A DNA stretch of 36,607 nucleotides, from positions 1 through 36,607 of the forward strand of contig JAPKZG010000061.1 in NCBI GenBank assembly GCA_026393895.1, read 5' to 3'. This DNA comes from Candidatus Aminicenantota bacterium. Its GTDB lineage: Bacteria > Acidobacteriota > Aminicenantia > Aminicenantales > UBA4085. A program made the position numbers and the translations under genes. The notes beneath the pieces are model-generated. The model worked only from the letters and a program-made list of their open reading frames with translations. It ran no database searches and had not been told where the DNA came from. Below, piece after piece: positions 15,166 to 24,214 of this stretch (position 1 is its first letter; each line of letters starts with the position of its first letter).

Positions 15166-16332
15166 TTAAGTCGGAAGCGTTCCTTGAACGGCCTTCCGCA
15201 GCTCACGGTCCCGGGCGATTTTTCGGATCGCCTCTTTTTGCAGCAACCGGTAGCGGTCGCTGGGGATGGGTTTGCGTTTGATCCTGGCCAGAAGGTTCCC
15301 CACTCCGGCGACGGCCCCGGCCACGACGCCGCTTTCTCCGGCTCCGCCGGACGGAGGCACGGATCCGCCGGGAACGGGTTCCTCTTCCGATCCCCGCCCG
15401 AACAGGTCCTTCTCCCGGGGACCGGGATCGATCCGGACGAATTCGTCGTACTGGGCTTTGGAGACGAACCCCATCGTCCGGAGCGTCCTGAGCATGGCCA
15501 GCGCGCTGACCCCGAAATATCGTTTCAGGTAAAGCACCTGGTCAAAGGTGAGGCGCTGGGCCCTGAAGTCCTTCTCGATCATGTCCTTGATTTTATCCGG
15601 CGGCATCAGAAACCGGGCCGCGAACGCCTGGGCGAACGGTTCCCTCGGATGATAGAGGGAGGCATATTCGTCGATGAAAACGTCGGGGCTGTCGATGACC
15701 GGCCCTTCGGCCCGGTCCTTCAAATAATGGCAGTATTCGTGGGCGGCGCTGAAGGCCTGGCGGCCGAGCGACTGGCCGTTGTTGACCAAGGCGAACGCCG
15801 CCTCCTTCTGCTCCAGGTAGATGAAGACGCCGCTTACCTTGGATTCTTCGGGCAGGGGCATCCGGTAGACCCGGCACCCATTAGTCTCGATCAAAGCGAA
15901 CACGTCGCGGATGGGCTCATCGCCCAAGCCCAGACGCCGCCGTTCCTCGTCGGCCATCCGGTCCGGCGAAAGGCCGGCATAGAGGGGGGCCGATTCGAGG
16001 CGCCGGCCGGTGATGTTTTCCAGCCGGAGGTAGTCGTCGCAGTAGCGCCGGAACCTCTGGAGTTCCTCCCGCGTTTTTCCGTCGACGGAATCCGCCCGGA
16101 ACAAGAGGGTGAACGCATCCGGGGGGGCGGGTTTTTCATGGAAAAAATACGTCAGGTCGCGGTTGAGGAACGTGGCCAATTTTTCGAGCGTGGCCATCGA
16201 CGGAGTGCGTTTGCCCGCTTCGAGGAGGGAGATGTACTCGGACGACAAACCTACGGCCCGGGCGAACGCACCCTGGTTGAGATGGGCCGCTTCCCGGGCT
16301 TTCCGGATTTTGTGAGGAAGGACGGATTGCAT
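15166..16332 (-). CDS. XRE-family regulator fused to ImmA/IrrE-type metallopeptidase
   Basis: A 388-aa two-domain protein. Residues about 8-62 form a helix-turn-helix of the Cro/C1 type (QGAFARAVGLSSEYISLLEAGKR is the core). Residues about 150-290 form an ImmA/IrrE-like zinc-peptidase domain with the HEYCH motif (His198, Glu199, His202). Proteins of this build often cleave a repressor or act as stress-responsive regulators, and some are antitoxin-like; no toxin is adjacent. The glycine-rich tail (about 310-350) is probably a flexible linker. ATG 16332 is chosen for the GGGAGGG upstream. The lipoprotein downstream is the most likely co-transcribed partner. Confidence 0.87.
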   Translation of the reverse strand: MQSVLPHKIRKAREAAHLNQGAFARAVGLSSEYISLLEAGKRTPSMATLEKLATFLNRDLTYFFHEKPAPPDAFTLLFRADSVDGKTREELQRFRRYCDDYLRLENITGRRLESAPLYAGLSPDRMADEERRRLGLGDEPIRDVFALIETNGCRVYRMPLPEESKVSGVFIYLEQKEAAFALVNNGQSLGRQAFSAAHEYCHYLKDRAEGPVIDSPDVFIDEYASLYHPREPFAQAFAARFLMPPDKIKDMIEKDFRAQRLTFDQVLYLKRYFGVSALAMLRTLRTMGFVSKAQYDEFVRIDPGPREKDLFGRGSEEEPVPGGSVPPSGGAGESGVVAGAVAGVGNLLARIKRKPIPSDRYRLLQKEAIRKIARDRELRKAVQGTLPT

Positions 16333-16352
16333 GGTCACCCTCCCTGCCGTCA

Positions 16353-16381
16353 CCTTAACACACGGTTTCGGAAATTGTCAA
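16353..16381 (-). promoter_or_regulatory. Promoter of the XRE/ImmA-type gene
   Basis: On the minus strand: consensus TTGACA (16381-16376), a 17-bp spacer and TTAAGG (16358-16353). Just upstream an 11-bp palindrome AGTAA-T-TTACT (16391-16401) could be an operator, perhaps for the regulator itself. That role is inference only. Confidence 0.55.
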
Positions 16382-16406
16382 GAAAAACGGAGTAATTTAC
16401 TGTCGG

Positions 16407-16931
16407 TTAAAACCGGCCGATGCCGCGCCCGACGATTGCTTTCCACAAGGATACATAGTCGCGGGCGTGGACGGGAAGATGCCCGATTTCCTCGGCGGTC
16501 AGCTTGCGGGCGACGACGCCGGACGACCCGAGGATCAGGGAACCTTCCGGGTAGGTTTTGCGGGGCGGAATCAAAGCCCCCGCTCCGACGATGGAATTCG
16601 GGGGGATGACCGCTTTGTCCAGGACGATCGCCCCCATTCCGATGAGGCAATTGGCCCCGATGATGCAGGCGTGAAGAATCGCCCCGTGGCCGACGGTGAC
16701 ATGGTCGGCGATGACCGTCGGCAGGTCGAAATCGACATGAATCGTACTGTTATCCTGGATGTTGGAATTTTTTCCGATCACGATGTCGCCGACGTCGGCC
16801 CGCAGGACACAATTGAACCAGACGCTCGCGCCGGCCGCCAGGACCACCTTGCCGATCAGTCGGGCGCCCTCGGCAACGAACGTATCGGGATGAATCTCCG
16901 GTTTCCGGTCGGAAAAATCAAACTCGGTCAT
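16407..16931 (-). CDS. Gamma-class carbonic anhydrase-family protein (left-handed beta-helix)
   Basis: A 174-aa hexapeptide-repeat protein of the YrdA/PaaY/gamma-carbonic anhydrase group. Repeats of the [I/V]-G-x-x-x type run from about residue 15 to 125. Metal-ligand histidines are present in STIHVD and in VGHGAILH (spacing of five), matching the three-histidine site formed between subunits of the trimer. It may hydrate CO2 or be a metal-binding relative without that activity; sequence alone does not decide. The start ATG 16931 has AAGGAGAGG. It lies upstream of the XRE gene on the same strand, but the XRE gene has its own promoter. Confidence 0.88.
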   Translation of the reverse strand: MTEFDFSDRKPEIHPDTFVAEGARLIGKVVLAAGASVWFNCVLRADVGDIVIGKNSNIQDNSTIHVDFDLPTVIADHVTVGHGAILHACIIGANCLIGMGAIVLDKAVIPPNSIVGAGALIPPRKTYPEGSLILGSSGVVARKLTAEEIGHLPVHARDYVSLWKAIVGRGIGRF

Positions 16932-17021
16932 GTCCTCTCTCCTTCCCTCTTAATATGCCGCAAGGAGGAATTCAAGGCAAGAAGCAACGCCTGAAGCGGA
17001 CGGATCCGATGTGAAAAAAGA

Positions 17022-17094
17022 AGCCAGCGAGAGGGATCGAACCTCCGACCTGCTGATTACGAATCAGCCGCTCTACCGACTGAGCTACGCTGGC
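17022..17094 (-). tRNA. tRNA-Thr (anticodon CGU)
   Basis: A complete cloverleaf is readable on the minus strand. The acceptor stem is GCCAGCG/CGCTGGC. The D arm is GCTC/GAGC, the anticodon stem GCTGA/TCAGC with loop TTCGTAA, and the T arm GGAGG/CCTCT (one G-T pair) with loop TTCGATC. The anticodon CGT (17059-17061) reads ACG, threonine. CCA is not encoded; the discriminator base is T. A run of six T residues follows shortly after the 3' end. Confidence 0.95.
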
Positions 17095-17113
17095 AACGAA
17101 CGGCGGGAGTGAT

Positions 17114-17142
17114 AAATTAGCCGAAATGAGCCTTCCTGTCAA
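17114..17142 (-). promoter_or_regulatory. Promoter of the tRNA-Thr gene
   Basis: On the minus strand: consensus TTGACA (17142-17137), a 17-bp spacer and TAATTT (17119-17114). The predicted start is about 13 nt before the mature tRNA 5' end. Confidence 0.7.
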
Positions 17143-17180
17143 CGTGATGACCGGAGGACGCCGGGGAAGGGAAATGAAGA

Positions 17181-17564
17181 TTATTTCTCGGCCGGGTCTT
17201 TCTCGTCGATTTCTTTCTGGTGCTTTCTCCAGGCGTTATATCCAAGGTCCAACAGCTCGGACTTCGTGCACCGTTCCGTATCCCCGATCTTCAAACCGAT
17301 TTCAATTTTTTTTCCGAAGGGCTTGGCCCAGACGACTTCTCCGGTCATCCGGCAGGTCCGGTTTTCGTCCGGTTTGTGAATCTGAAAACTGACTTTATCT
17401 CCCTCCTGAAAGGCGTGCCCCAAATCGAAAGCAAGGCGTATTCCTTCCCGGGAGACGTTGTCGATCATCGCCTCCTTGGGATCGGCGTTCGGATCGTCGA
17501 CTTCCACGAGGTCGATGGGAATCAAACACTCGAACCGGAGGAATTTTCTTTTATCGTCTTCCAT
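17181..17564 (-). CDS. Single-domain PilZ protein, predicted c-di-GMP receptor
   Basis: A 127-aa protein made almost entirely of a PilZ domain. Both c-di-GMP-binding motifs are intact: R-x3-R (RKFLR near the N-terminus) and N-x-S-x2-G (NVSREG). The rest is the expected beta barrel (ending in EVVWAKPF and IEIGLKIGD), followed by a short charged tail. Such proteins relay c-di-GMP levels to motility, polysaccharide or pilus machinery. No cyclase or target is adjacent. ATG 17564 is chosen because the motif follows directly and GAGAG lies upstream. The longer frame runs into the smc promoter region. Confidence 0.88.
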   Translation of the reverse strand: MEDDKRKFLRFECLIPIDLVEVDDPNADPKEAMIDNVSREGIRLAFDLGHAFQEGDKVSFQIHKPDENRTCRMTGEVVWAKPFGKKIEIGLKIGDTERCTKSELLDLGYNAWRKHQKEIDEKDPAEK

Positions 17565-17614
17565 GATACTCTCACTCTGACATAATCCCCGTTTTTTTTC
17601 AAGTCGGTTTTCGC

Positions 17615-17643
17615 TTTCCAATTCGCATCGATTTGGCTACAAT
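17615..17643 (+). promoter_or_regulatory. Promoter of smc
   Basis: TTTCCA (17615-17620), a 17-bp spacer and TACAAT (17638-17643). The predicted start is near 17650, 14 nt before ATG 17664. Only a weak ribosome-binding site (GAAAGA) is present. Confidence 0.55.
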
Positions 17644-17663
17644 ACTGCCCTGAAAGATCATCC

Positions 17664-20600
17664 ATGTTCATTAAAAGACTCGAACTCCAGGGATTCAAGA
17701 CCTTCCCCGACCGGACGAAGATTCTCTTCAATCCGGGCATCACGATTATCATCGGCCCCAACGGGACGGGAAAAAGCAACATCGTCGAAGCCATTCAATG
17801 GGTCCTGGGCGGCCAGCGCGTCCGGACCGTCCGCGGCGAAAAAATCGATGACGCCGTTTTCACCGGCACGGCCGAGCGGCCGCCGATGGGGATGGCCGAC
17901 GTCTCCCTGATCCTCCAGAACTCCGAAGACGAGCTCGTCATCAACCACCGCGTTTTCCGCACGGGAGAATCCGAGTACCGGCTTGACGGAAAAATAGTCC
18001 GGCTCAAAGACATCCAGGACGAACTCTGGAAGCGGGCGATCTCGGAAAACCGCTACTTCGTGATCGAGCAGGGGGCCATCGGAACGTTCGTCACCTCCAA
18101 ACCGGTCGAAAAGCGGGCGTTGATCGAGGAAGCCGCCGGGACGGCGTTCTACAAGGACAAGAAACGGCAGGCGGAAAACAAACTCGAAGATTCCGAGCTG
18201 AACCTGACCCGCCTGGAAGACATCATCGCCGAAGTCTCCAAGGCAAAAAATTCGCTGGCCCGCCAGGCCGGCGCGGCGGAACGGTACCGGCGTCTCCGCG
18301 AACGCGTCCGGGAATTGACCTCGCTCCATTTCCGGTTGAAAAGCTTCCAGCTGGCCACCGGCCAAGGAGACGTCCAGACCCGCCACGAAGAAGCGGCGGC
18401 TCGCGAGCGCGACCAGCAGGCGCGGCTCGGCGCCGAAGAGCGGACCGTCAACCACAAGCGCAAAGAGGTTTGGGATCTCGAGCAGTCGCTCAAGGACGGC
18501 AAGGAGGACCTCTACTCGACCCTTTCCCAAATCGCCCGTTTCGACAGCGAGCGGGAACGCGAAACCAAACGCGGGGAATTCCTCGAAGAAACCCGGCGCA
18601 AGTCCTCGTCCGACGCCGACGAACGGCTTCGGGAGATCCTCGGCCTCGATGAGGAATGCGCCCGGTCCCGGGAGGAAGAGCAGACGCTCTCGGCGGTACT
18701 TGCCGAAAAAAAGGACGCCCTCGAATCCTTCGAACAGGTCCTGGCGGAAACGGCGGCCCGGATCTCCCCCCTCCTTCAAAATACCGACGCCCTCCGGTCC
18801 GATCATCTGCAGAAACTGGCCGAGTGGACGGGCGCCAGAAACGACGCGGCCAAAATCGAAAAGGAACTCGAACTCCTCCGCCGCCAGGAGGAGAAACTCA
18901 AAATCCGCGAAACCGAAGCCCGGGCCCTGGTCGAGGCCAAGGCCGCGGGGCTGCGCGAATTCGAATCCCGGCGGGCGGCTGCAATGGAGGAAACCGGAAC
19001 GATCCGCGACTGCCTGACCGGGCTCCGCGGCCGGCTCGTCGAGACGACAAGGGCGATCGCCGACCTCGAAACCCGTCTTCAAGGGCTTCGGGACCTCCGT
19101 GACGTCGACGCCCATCATCTTCAGGCCCTCGAAAAAATCGCGGTGAAAGAACGCGAATCGGACGAGACCACTACCGTGGGGGGATCGCTCGGCCTGTTGG
19201 CCGAGCTTGTGGAAACGGACGCGGCCGACACGAATCTGATCGACGTCTTTTGGAAGGACGAATCGCGCGCATCGGTCGTCAGGCCGGAGGACTTCCTTCG
19301 CGGGCTCGACGATCAAACCGTCAAGGGCCGGTTCCTCCTGCTTGGCGAAACGGCGGACAACGAGGACTCCCGGGACCTGATGGGCGAACCGGGCGTCCTG
19401 GGCACGCTCAAAGCCCGCCTTCGTCCCGGATCGCGCATCCCCGGCGGCCTTCCCACGCTTCGGGACGCCGTCGTCGTTGATGACGTCCGGACCGCCATCC
19501 GGCTGTGGCTTCGCCGGCCTCGGTTGAATTTCATCGCTCAAAACGGCGACGTTCTTTCGGCCTCGGGATTGCTGGCTCTCGGCCCTCGCAAAGAAGGGTT
19601 GTTCGGTTTGCACCAGGAAATCCGCGACCTGGGCCGGGCCCTTTCGTTGCGGGAGGGGGAGATCGCCCCCTTGGCCCGGGAGCTGGAGGAACGAAGAAAA
19701 GAGCGGCAGGATCTCGAAGATCAGATCAGCAACGCGACCGTTCATCTGGCCGAGTTGGAGAAGGATCTCATTCAGATTGACAAGGATTTCAGTCTGGCCG
19801 AGGCCGAACGGGCCAAATTAGGCGAAGACATCGCCCTCTTCGGCCACGAACTCGAGATTCTGGCCATGGATAAAACGGCGCTCCGAGAAAAAATGGACGC
19901 CCAAACCCGCCTGGTCGACGGGCTCCACGAGGAGAATAACACGCTTCAGGCCCAATGGGAGGCCGAGGAGCGGGAACTCGTCCGGCACCAGGAACGGCAA
20001 AACACCGAGTCGACCCGGATGGCCACTGTCCAGGGCGAGGTCAACGTTCTCGAAACCAAGCTCCAAAGCCTCGGGAATCTCCTTCTTGGGATGACCCAGC
20101 GAAAAGAGGCGTCTCAGTCCAAAATCACCGCCCTCGAGGCGGGCATCCGTTCCTCGATGGAGGAGGAGGACCGGATTAAAACCGCCGTATCGGAATTCGC
20201 CGAAAAAATCACCGACCTCCAGGTTCAAAAAGGCGAACGGGAAAAAATCCTGACCGCCGACGACGCCCGGCTCATAACCGTTCGGAAGGACCTCGAGGCC
20301 GCCGAAGAGTCACTGGGAAACCTGCGGACGGAGCATGACCGGTTGAAGGACGAACGGATGGCCTGGGAGGTCCGCAAGGCGGAAATCGAGCGCGACATGG
20401 TCAACCTCGAGGAAGCCTGCTGGACGGAGTTGAAGAAAACCCTCCAGGAAATCAAGGCCGAACCGATGCCGGAGCCGGAACCGGGCGCGCCGGCCCCGAT
20501 CATCACCGAAGTCGAAGCCGAGTTGGAAAACGCCAACGAGGATCTGGCCAAGTACAAAGCCGTCAATTTAATGGCCGAGGAGGAATACGTCCAGCAAAAG

Positions 20601-21173
20601 GAACGGTACGACTTCCTCGTCGCCCAACGCAACGACCTGCGGACATCCATCTCCCAGACAAAAGAGGCGATCACCCAGATCAACGAGGAAAGCCGGGACC
20701 GCTTCCTCTCCGCCCTGACCGAGATCAACACGAACTTCCAGGAGCTTTTCAACGTCCTTTTCAAGGGCGGCGCGGCCGAGGTCCGTCTCGTCGACGAAGC
20801 CAATCCGCTCGACAGCGGAGTCGAAGTCATCGCCCAACCCCCCGGGAAAAAGCTGTCCAACATGGGACTTCTCTCCGGCGGCGAAAAATCCTTGACAAGC
20901 CTGGCCTTCCTGTTCGCCCTGTTCCGTTTTAAGCCGACGCCCTTCTGCATCCTCGACGAAATCGACGCCGCCCTGGACGAACCCAACCTCGTCCGATTCC
21001 TCGATTTGATGAAAAAAATTAAATCCGACACCCAGTTCATCATCATCACCCATAACTATAAAACCATGGAAGTGGCCGATTACATCTATGGGACGACCAT
21101 GGAAGAGCCCAATGTCACCCGGATCTTTTCCATGAAACTCGACAAAAAGCCGGAGGCCGAAGCCGGTGCCTAA
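17664..21173 (+). CDS. smc: Chromosome partition/condensation protein SMC
   Basis: A 1169-aa structural-maintenance-of-chromosomes ATPase, full length for bacterial SMC. Walker A GPNGTGKSN is at 31-39. Long coiled coils run from about 165 to 500 and from 650 to 1020. The hinge sits at about 505-640 (starting near GGSLGLLAELVETD). The ABC signature LSGGEKS is at about 1071 and Walker B CILDEIDAAL at about 1094. It forms dimers that, with ScpA and ScpB, extrude DNA loops and help segregate chromosomes; ScpAB are not in this window. The 3' end overlaps the next gene by 8 bp, so the two are translationally coupled. Confidence 0.96.
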   Translation: MFIKRLELQGFKTFPDRTKILFNPGITIIIGPNGTGKSNIVEAIQWVLGGQRVRTVRGEKIDDAVFTGTAERPPMGMADVSLILQNSEDELVINHRVFRTGESEYRLDGKIVRLKDIQDELWKRAISENRYFVIEQGAIGTFVTSKPVEKRALIEEAAGTAFYKDKKRQAENKLEDSELNLTRLEDIIAEVSKAKNSLARQAGAAERYRRLRERVRELTSLHFRLKSFQLATGQGDVQTRHEEAAARERDQQARLGAEERTVNHKRKEVWDLEQSLKDGKEDLYSTLSQIARFDSERERETKRGEFLEETRRKSSSDADERLREILGLDEECARSREEEQTLSAVLAEKKDALESFEQVLAETAARISPLLQNTDALRSDHLQKLAEWTGARNDAAKIEKELELLRRQEEKLKIRETEARALVEAKAAGLREFESRRAAAMEETGTIRDCLTGLRGRLVETTRAIADLETRLQGLRDLRDVDAHHLQALEKIAVKERESDETTTVGGSLGLLAELVETDAADTNLIDVFWKDESRASVVRPEDFLRGLDDQTVKGRFLLLGETADNEDSRDLMGEPGVLGTLKARLRPGSRIPGGLPTLRDAVVVDDVRTAIRLWLRRPRLNFIAQNGDVLSASGLLALGPRKEGLFGLHQEIRDLGRALSLREGEIAPLARELEERRKERQDLEDQISNATVHLAELEKDLIQIDKDFSLAEAERAKLGEDIALFGHELEILAMDKTALREKMDAQTRLVDGLHEENNTLQAQWEAEERELVRHQERQNTESTRMATVQGEVNVLETKLQSLGNLLLGMTQRKEASQSKITALEAGIRSSMEEEDRIKTAVSEFAEKITDLQVQKGEREKILTADDARLITVRKDLEAAEESLGNLRTEHDRLKDERMAWEVRKAEIERDMVNLEEACWTELKKTLQEIKAEPMPEPEPGAPAPIITEVEAELENANEDLAKYKAVNLMAEEEYVQQKERYDFLVAQRNDLRTSISQTKEAITQINEESRDRFLSALTEINTNFQELFNVLFKGGAAEVRLVDEANPLDSGVEVIAQPPGKKLSNMGLLSGGEKSLTSLAFLFALFRFKPTPFCILDEIDAALDEPNLVRFLDLMKKIKSDTQFIIITHNYKTMEVADYIYGTTMEEPNVTRIFSMKLDKKPEAEAGA

Positions 21174-22653
21174 GGTCCAGCTGTACCTCCCCCCCGGCGG
21201 GTATTTCGCCGAACGATGGTCGAAAGGGTCCTCGATCCCGCCGCTCGGACTTCTGTCCATCGGCGCCGTCCTGGAACGCGAGGGGATCCCGGTCGAAATC
21301 GTCCCGGCGAATATTTTGGGGATGGACTGGGCCGACATCGGGCGCAAAATCCGTACGGACAAACCCGACATCGTCGGGGTCACGATCACGACCGAAAACC
21401 GGTTCCAAAGTTTCCGCCTCGTCCGCCTGGCCAAGAAGGCTCATCCCGGCGCCCTCACGGTTCTGGGAGGGCCGCACGCTTCGATGGCCGGCGAGGATTG
21501 CCTGGAACACATCCCCGAGCTCGACCTCGTCGTCCGGGGCGAGGGAGAGGAAACGATGCTCGAGGTCTGCCGGCTGTGGAAGGCGGACGGCGATCTCCGT
21601 GTTTTCGAGAGTGTGCGGGGCGTGATCCTCCGCAAGGATGGGAAGGTCATCGTCCATCCCCCGCGGCCGCCCATCGCCGACCTCGATTCCCTGCCCTTCC
21701 CCGCCTTCCACCTGGTTCCTTACGAAAAATATAATTTCAAGCTCGACGTCCCCGGGCACGGCCTCCTTCCCGCGATCAGCGTCATGACCAGCCGGGGTTG
21801 CCCCTTCAATTGCTCCTTCTGCGCCACGCCGATCAACTGGGGCCGGCATGTCCGGATGCGCAGCCCGGAAAACGTCGTCCGGGAAATCGAACTCCTCAAG
21901 GAGCGCTACGGGATCAAGGCCGTCTTCTTTTACGACGACACTTTCAACGCCAGCCCCAAACGGGCCGACGCCATCTGCGACCTGATGATCGCCCGTAACC
22001 TCGACATCCACTTCATGTGCGACGTCCGGCTCGACATCATGAGCCGGGAATTGATCGAGAAAATGAAGCGGGCCGGGCTCTATTACCTTTCCTACGGGCT
22101 CGAAGCCGGTTCGGACCGGGTCCGGAAGGACATCGTCGGAAAGCAGATCGACCTAGCCGATTTTCATCGCCTCACGGGCTGGTGCCTGGAGCTCGGGATC
22201 ATCGCCAACGTCTTCATGATTTTCAGTCATCCCACCGAAACGTGGGAGGAGGCGCAAGCCACGATCCAAATCATCGAACAATACCGCGGCCGGATCGAAA
22301 CCTCGATCGCCATCCTTCACGTTTACCCGGGGACGCCGCTGGAAAAACTCGCCCGGGACACGGGCGTTCTCCCGGCGGGGTTCACCTGGACAAAGAGGTA
22401 TCGCAAAGGGGTCGTCACCCTGCCCCTCGCCCAGGGAGACGTTCCGCTCTTCGTCGACAAGCTCTCGTGGCCCCAAATCTGCGAGCTCGTCCTGCGCTGG
22501 TCGTTCAGTTCCCGGAAAACGTCCCTCCTGAAAAAAGCCCCCCAAGCGCTGAGACATGTCCGTTCCTGGGGTGATCTGAAGCGCCTCCTGGTCATGGGCG
22601 GAAAATTCGTTCAACTCAAATATTCTAGACATCAGAAAAAAACAAAGGCATAA
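21166..22653 (+). CDS. B12-binding-domain radical SAM protein
   Basis: A 495-aa protein with an N-terminal cobalamin-binding-like Rossmann domain (about 1-150; LGGPHAS and RGEGEET motifs) and a radical SAM domain. The cluster motif C-x3-C-x2-C is at residues 212, 216 and 219, followed by FYDDTF and the YLSYGLEAGSD segment. The first domain lacks D-x-H-x2-G, as is usual in this class. Members methylate unactivated carbons, tailor lipids or cofactors, or close rings, so the substrate cannot be told. The GTG start at 21166 overlaps the smc stop by 8 bp; GGAGG lies about 9 nt upstream inside smc. Co-expression with smc is clear, but a functional link is not. Confidence 0.9.
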   Translation: MPKVQLYLPPGGYFAERWSKGSSIPPLGLLSIGAVLEREGIPVEIVPANILGMDWADIGRKIRTDKPDIVGVTITTENRFQSFRLVRLAKKAHPGALTVLGGPHASMAGEDCLEHIPELDLVVRGEGEETMLEVCRLWKADGDLRVFESVRGVILRKDGKVIVHPPRPPIADLDSLPFPAFHLVPYEKYNFKLDVPGHGLLPAISVMTSRGCPFNCSFCATPINWGRHVRMRSPENVVREIELLKERYGIKAVFFYDDTFNASPKRADAICDLMIARNLDIHFMCDVRLDIMSRELIEKMKRAGLYYLSYGLEAGSDRVRKDIVGKQIDLADFHRLTGWCLELGIIANVFMIFSHPTETWEEAQATIQIIEQYRGRIETSIAILHVYPGTPLEKLARDTGVLPAGFTWTKRYRKGVVTLPLAQGDVPLFVDKLSWPQICELVLRWSFSSRKTSLLKKAPQALRHVRSWGDLKRLLVMGGKFVQLKYSRHQKKTKA

Positions 22654-22740
22654 TAGCGTCTCGTTTGCCGGTCGCCGGATCTTTCCCTGATACGGCGGGA
22701 TGGCTTCGTCCGGCGGAAACGACATTATTGAGGAGGCGGC

Positions 22741-24210
22741 ATGTCCTTTTATCTCTATATCATCCTCGCCTATTTGCTTGTGCTCACCGGGATGAATTTC
22801 ATCCGGGCCCGAAAAATCAAAAGCCAGGAGGATTACCAGGTCGCCGGCCGCAGCCTGAAATGGCAGGTCATGGTGTTCACCCTGATCTGCACCTGGATCG
22901 GCTCGGGCACCTTCATCAGCGGGGCGGAATTTGCGGCCAAAGCCGGCATGTCGGCCATCTGGCTTTCGGCCGGCGCCTGGGTCGGAATCATCCTGATCTA
23001 TTTCCTCGCCGGGAAAATCCATAATTTCGGGCAATTCACGATCGGGGACATCCTCGAAGTCCGGTACGGTCCCGCCGCCCGGGTGTTTGGGGCCATCGCC
23101 CTTATCCTTTCCTTCATCTCGATCGTTTCCTATCAATTCGTCGCCGGCGGCTTCATCCTGAACGTCGCCACCGACGGAAAAATCTCGGAACCTGTCGGGA
23201 CGCTGATCGCCGCCGCGTTCGTTATCCTCTTCACCGCGGTCGGAGGAATGGTGGCCATCGCCTACACCGACCTCCCTAACGGGATCATCATCGTCCTGGC
23301 CTGTCTCGTGGCCGTTCCGTTCGTCTATTTCGCCGCCGGCGGCCTTCAGACGGCCCAGCAGGCCCTTCCGTCGGGATATTTTTCGGTCGTCAACAGCCAG
23401 TTCGGAGCACACCCAGTCTTAAAAGCCGTCGGATATTTCCTCTCGACCTTGTTCCTGCTGCTCGGCGTACAGAGCATGTACCAGAAATTCTTCAGCGCCA
23501 AATCGGCCAAGGACGCCCGCAAGTCCGTGATCTGGTGGACGCTGGGGACGATTTTCGTCGAATCGATCGTCGTAATCATCGCTGTCTTCGCCTTCAGCAA
23601 ACTCCAGAACCAGATCGATCTCAGCATCCCGAAAGCGGGCGGGAAGGTCGTCCTGATGGCCGCCCGGAGCCTTGTGCCAGCCCCGGTCGGGGTGCTTCTC
23701 CTGGGCGCGGCCTGCGCCGTGGTCATTTCGACGGGGATGAATTATCTTCTGTCCCAGTCGACGACGATCATGCGCGACATCTACCAGCGGTTTTTCAAGA
23801 AGGGCACGGACGCCAAGAACCTGGTCGCCCTCCAGAAAGTCCTTGTGGTCGTCGTCGGCATCCTTGCCTTCCTGATGGCCACTCAGTTGAAAAGCGTCCT
23901 GGAAACAAGCATGTTCGCCTATACGATCTATGGAGCGGCCATCACGCCCGCCCTGATCGCCGCCTTGATCTGGAAACGAGCAACTAAGGCCGGCGGCCTC
24001 GCCTCCATCATCAGCGGCACGATCGTCTGCGTTTTCTTTTTCGTCATGACCAAGGTCCTTCCCGCCTCTCAGGTGCCGGCCGGCGACCCGTGGGGCATCC
24101 CGCTGATCTATCCGGCCCTGATCGCGTCGATCGGAAGCCTGATCATCGTTTCCTTTCTGACGCCCAAGCCCGAGGCGAAAACCATCGAGAGGTTCTTTCC
24201 GGCGAAGTGA
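22741..24210 (+). CDS. Sodium:solute symporter (SSS family)
   Basis: A 489-aa inner-membrane transporter with about 13 hydrophobic helices. The SSS pattern is clear: YQVAGRSLKWQVMVFT near the N-terminus, GSGTFISGAEFAAKAG in the second and third helices, and GGMVAIAYTDLPNG in the core. It couples sodium entry to uptake of a small solute such as an organic acid, sugar, proline or acetate; the substrate cannot be inferred. GAGGAGG precedes ATG 22741. A histone-deacetylase-family gene follows after only 4 bp, implying one operon. If the solute is acetylated or is acetate, the pairing would make metabolic sense. Confidence 0.9.
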   Translation: MSFYLYIILAYLLVLTGMNFIRARKIKSQEDYQVAGRSLKWQVMVFTLICTWIGSGTFISGAEFAAKAGMSAIWLSAGAWVGIILIYFLAGKIHNFGQFTIGDILEVRYGPAARVFGAIALILSFISIVSYQFVAGGFILNVATDGKISEPVGTLIAAAFVILFTAVGGMVAIAYTDLPNGIIIVLACLVAVPFVYFAAGGLQTAQQALPSGYFSVVNSQFGAHPVLKAVGYFLSTLFLLLGVQSMYQKFFSAKSAKDARKSVIWWTLGTIFVESIVVIIAVFAFSKLQNQIDLSIPKAGGKVVLMAARSLVPAPVGVLLLGAACAVVISTGMNYLLSQSTTIMRDIYQRFFKKGTDAKNLVALQKVLVVVVGILAFLMATQLKSVLETSMFAYTIYGAAITPALIAALIWKRATKAGGLASIISGTIVCVFFFVMTKVLPASQVPAGDPWGIPLIYPALIASIGSLIIVSFLTPKPEAKTIERFFPAK

Positions 24211-24214
24211 CCGA

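Noticed and set aside
15166..16332. XRE/ImmA-type gene as evidence of an integrated phage or a toxin-antitoxin system
   Set aside because: No integrase, phage gene, attachment repeat or toxin-like gene lies nearby.
15076..16395. A 439-codon open frame on the plus strand across the XRE/ImmA-type gene
   Set aside because: Antisense to a gene with intact HTH and HEYCH motifs; no motif of its own.
17658..19745. A 695-codon open frame on the minus strand across the first half of smc
   Set aside because: Shadow of the SMC coiled coil; no recognisable domain, and the plus strand has complete SMC motifs.
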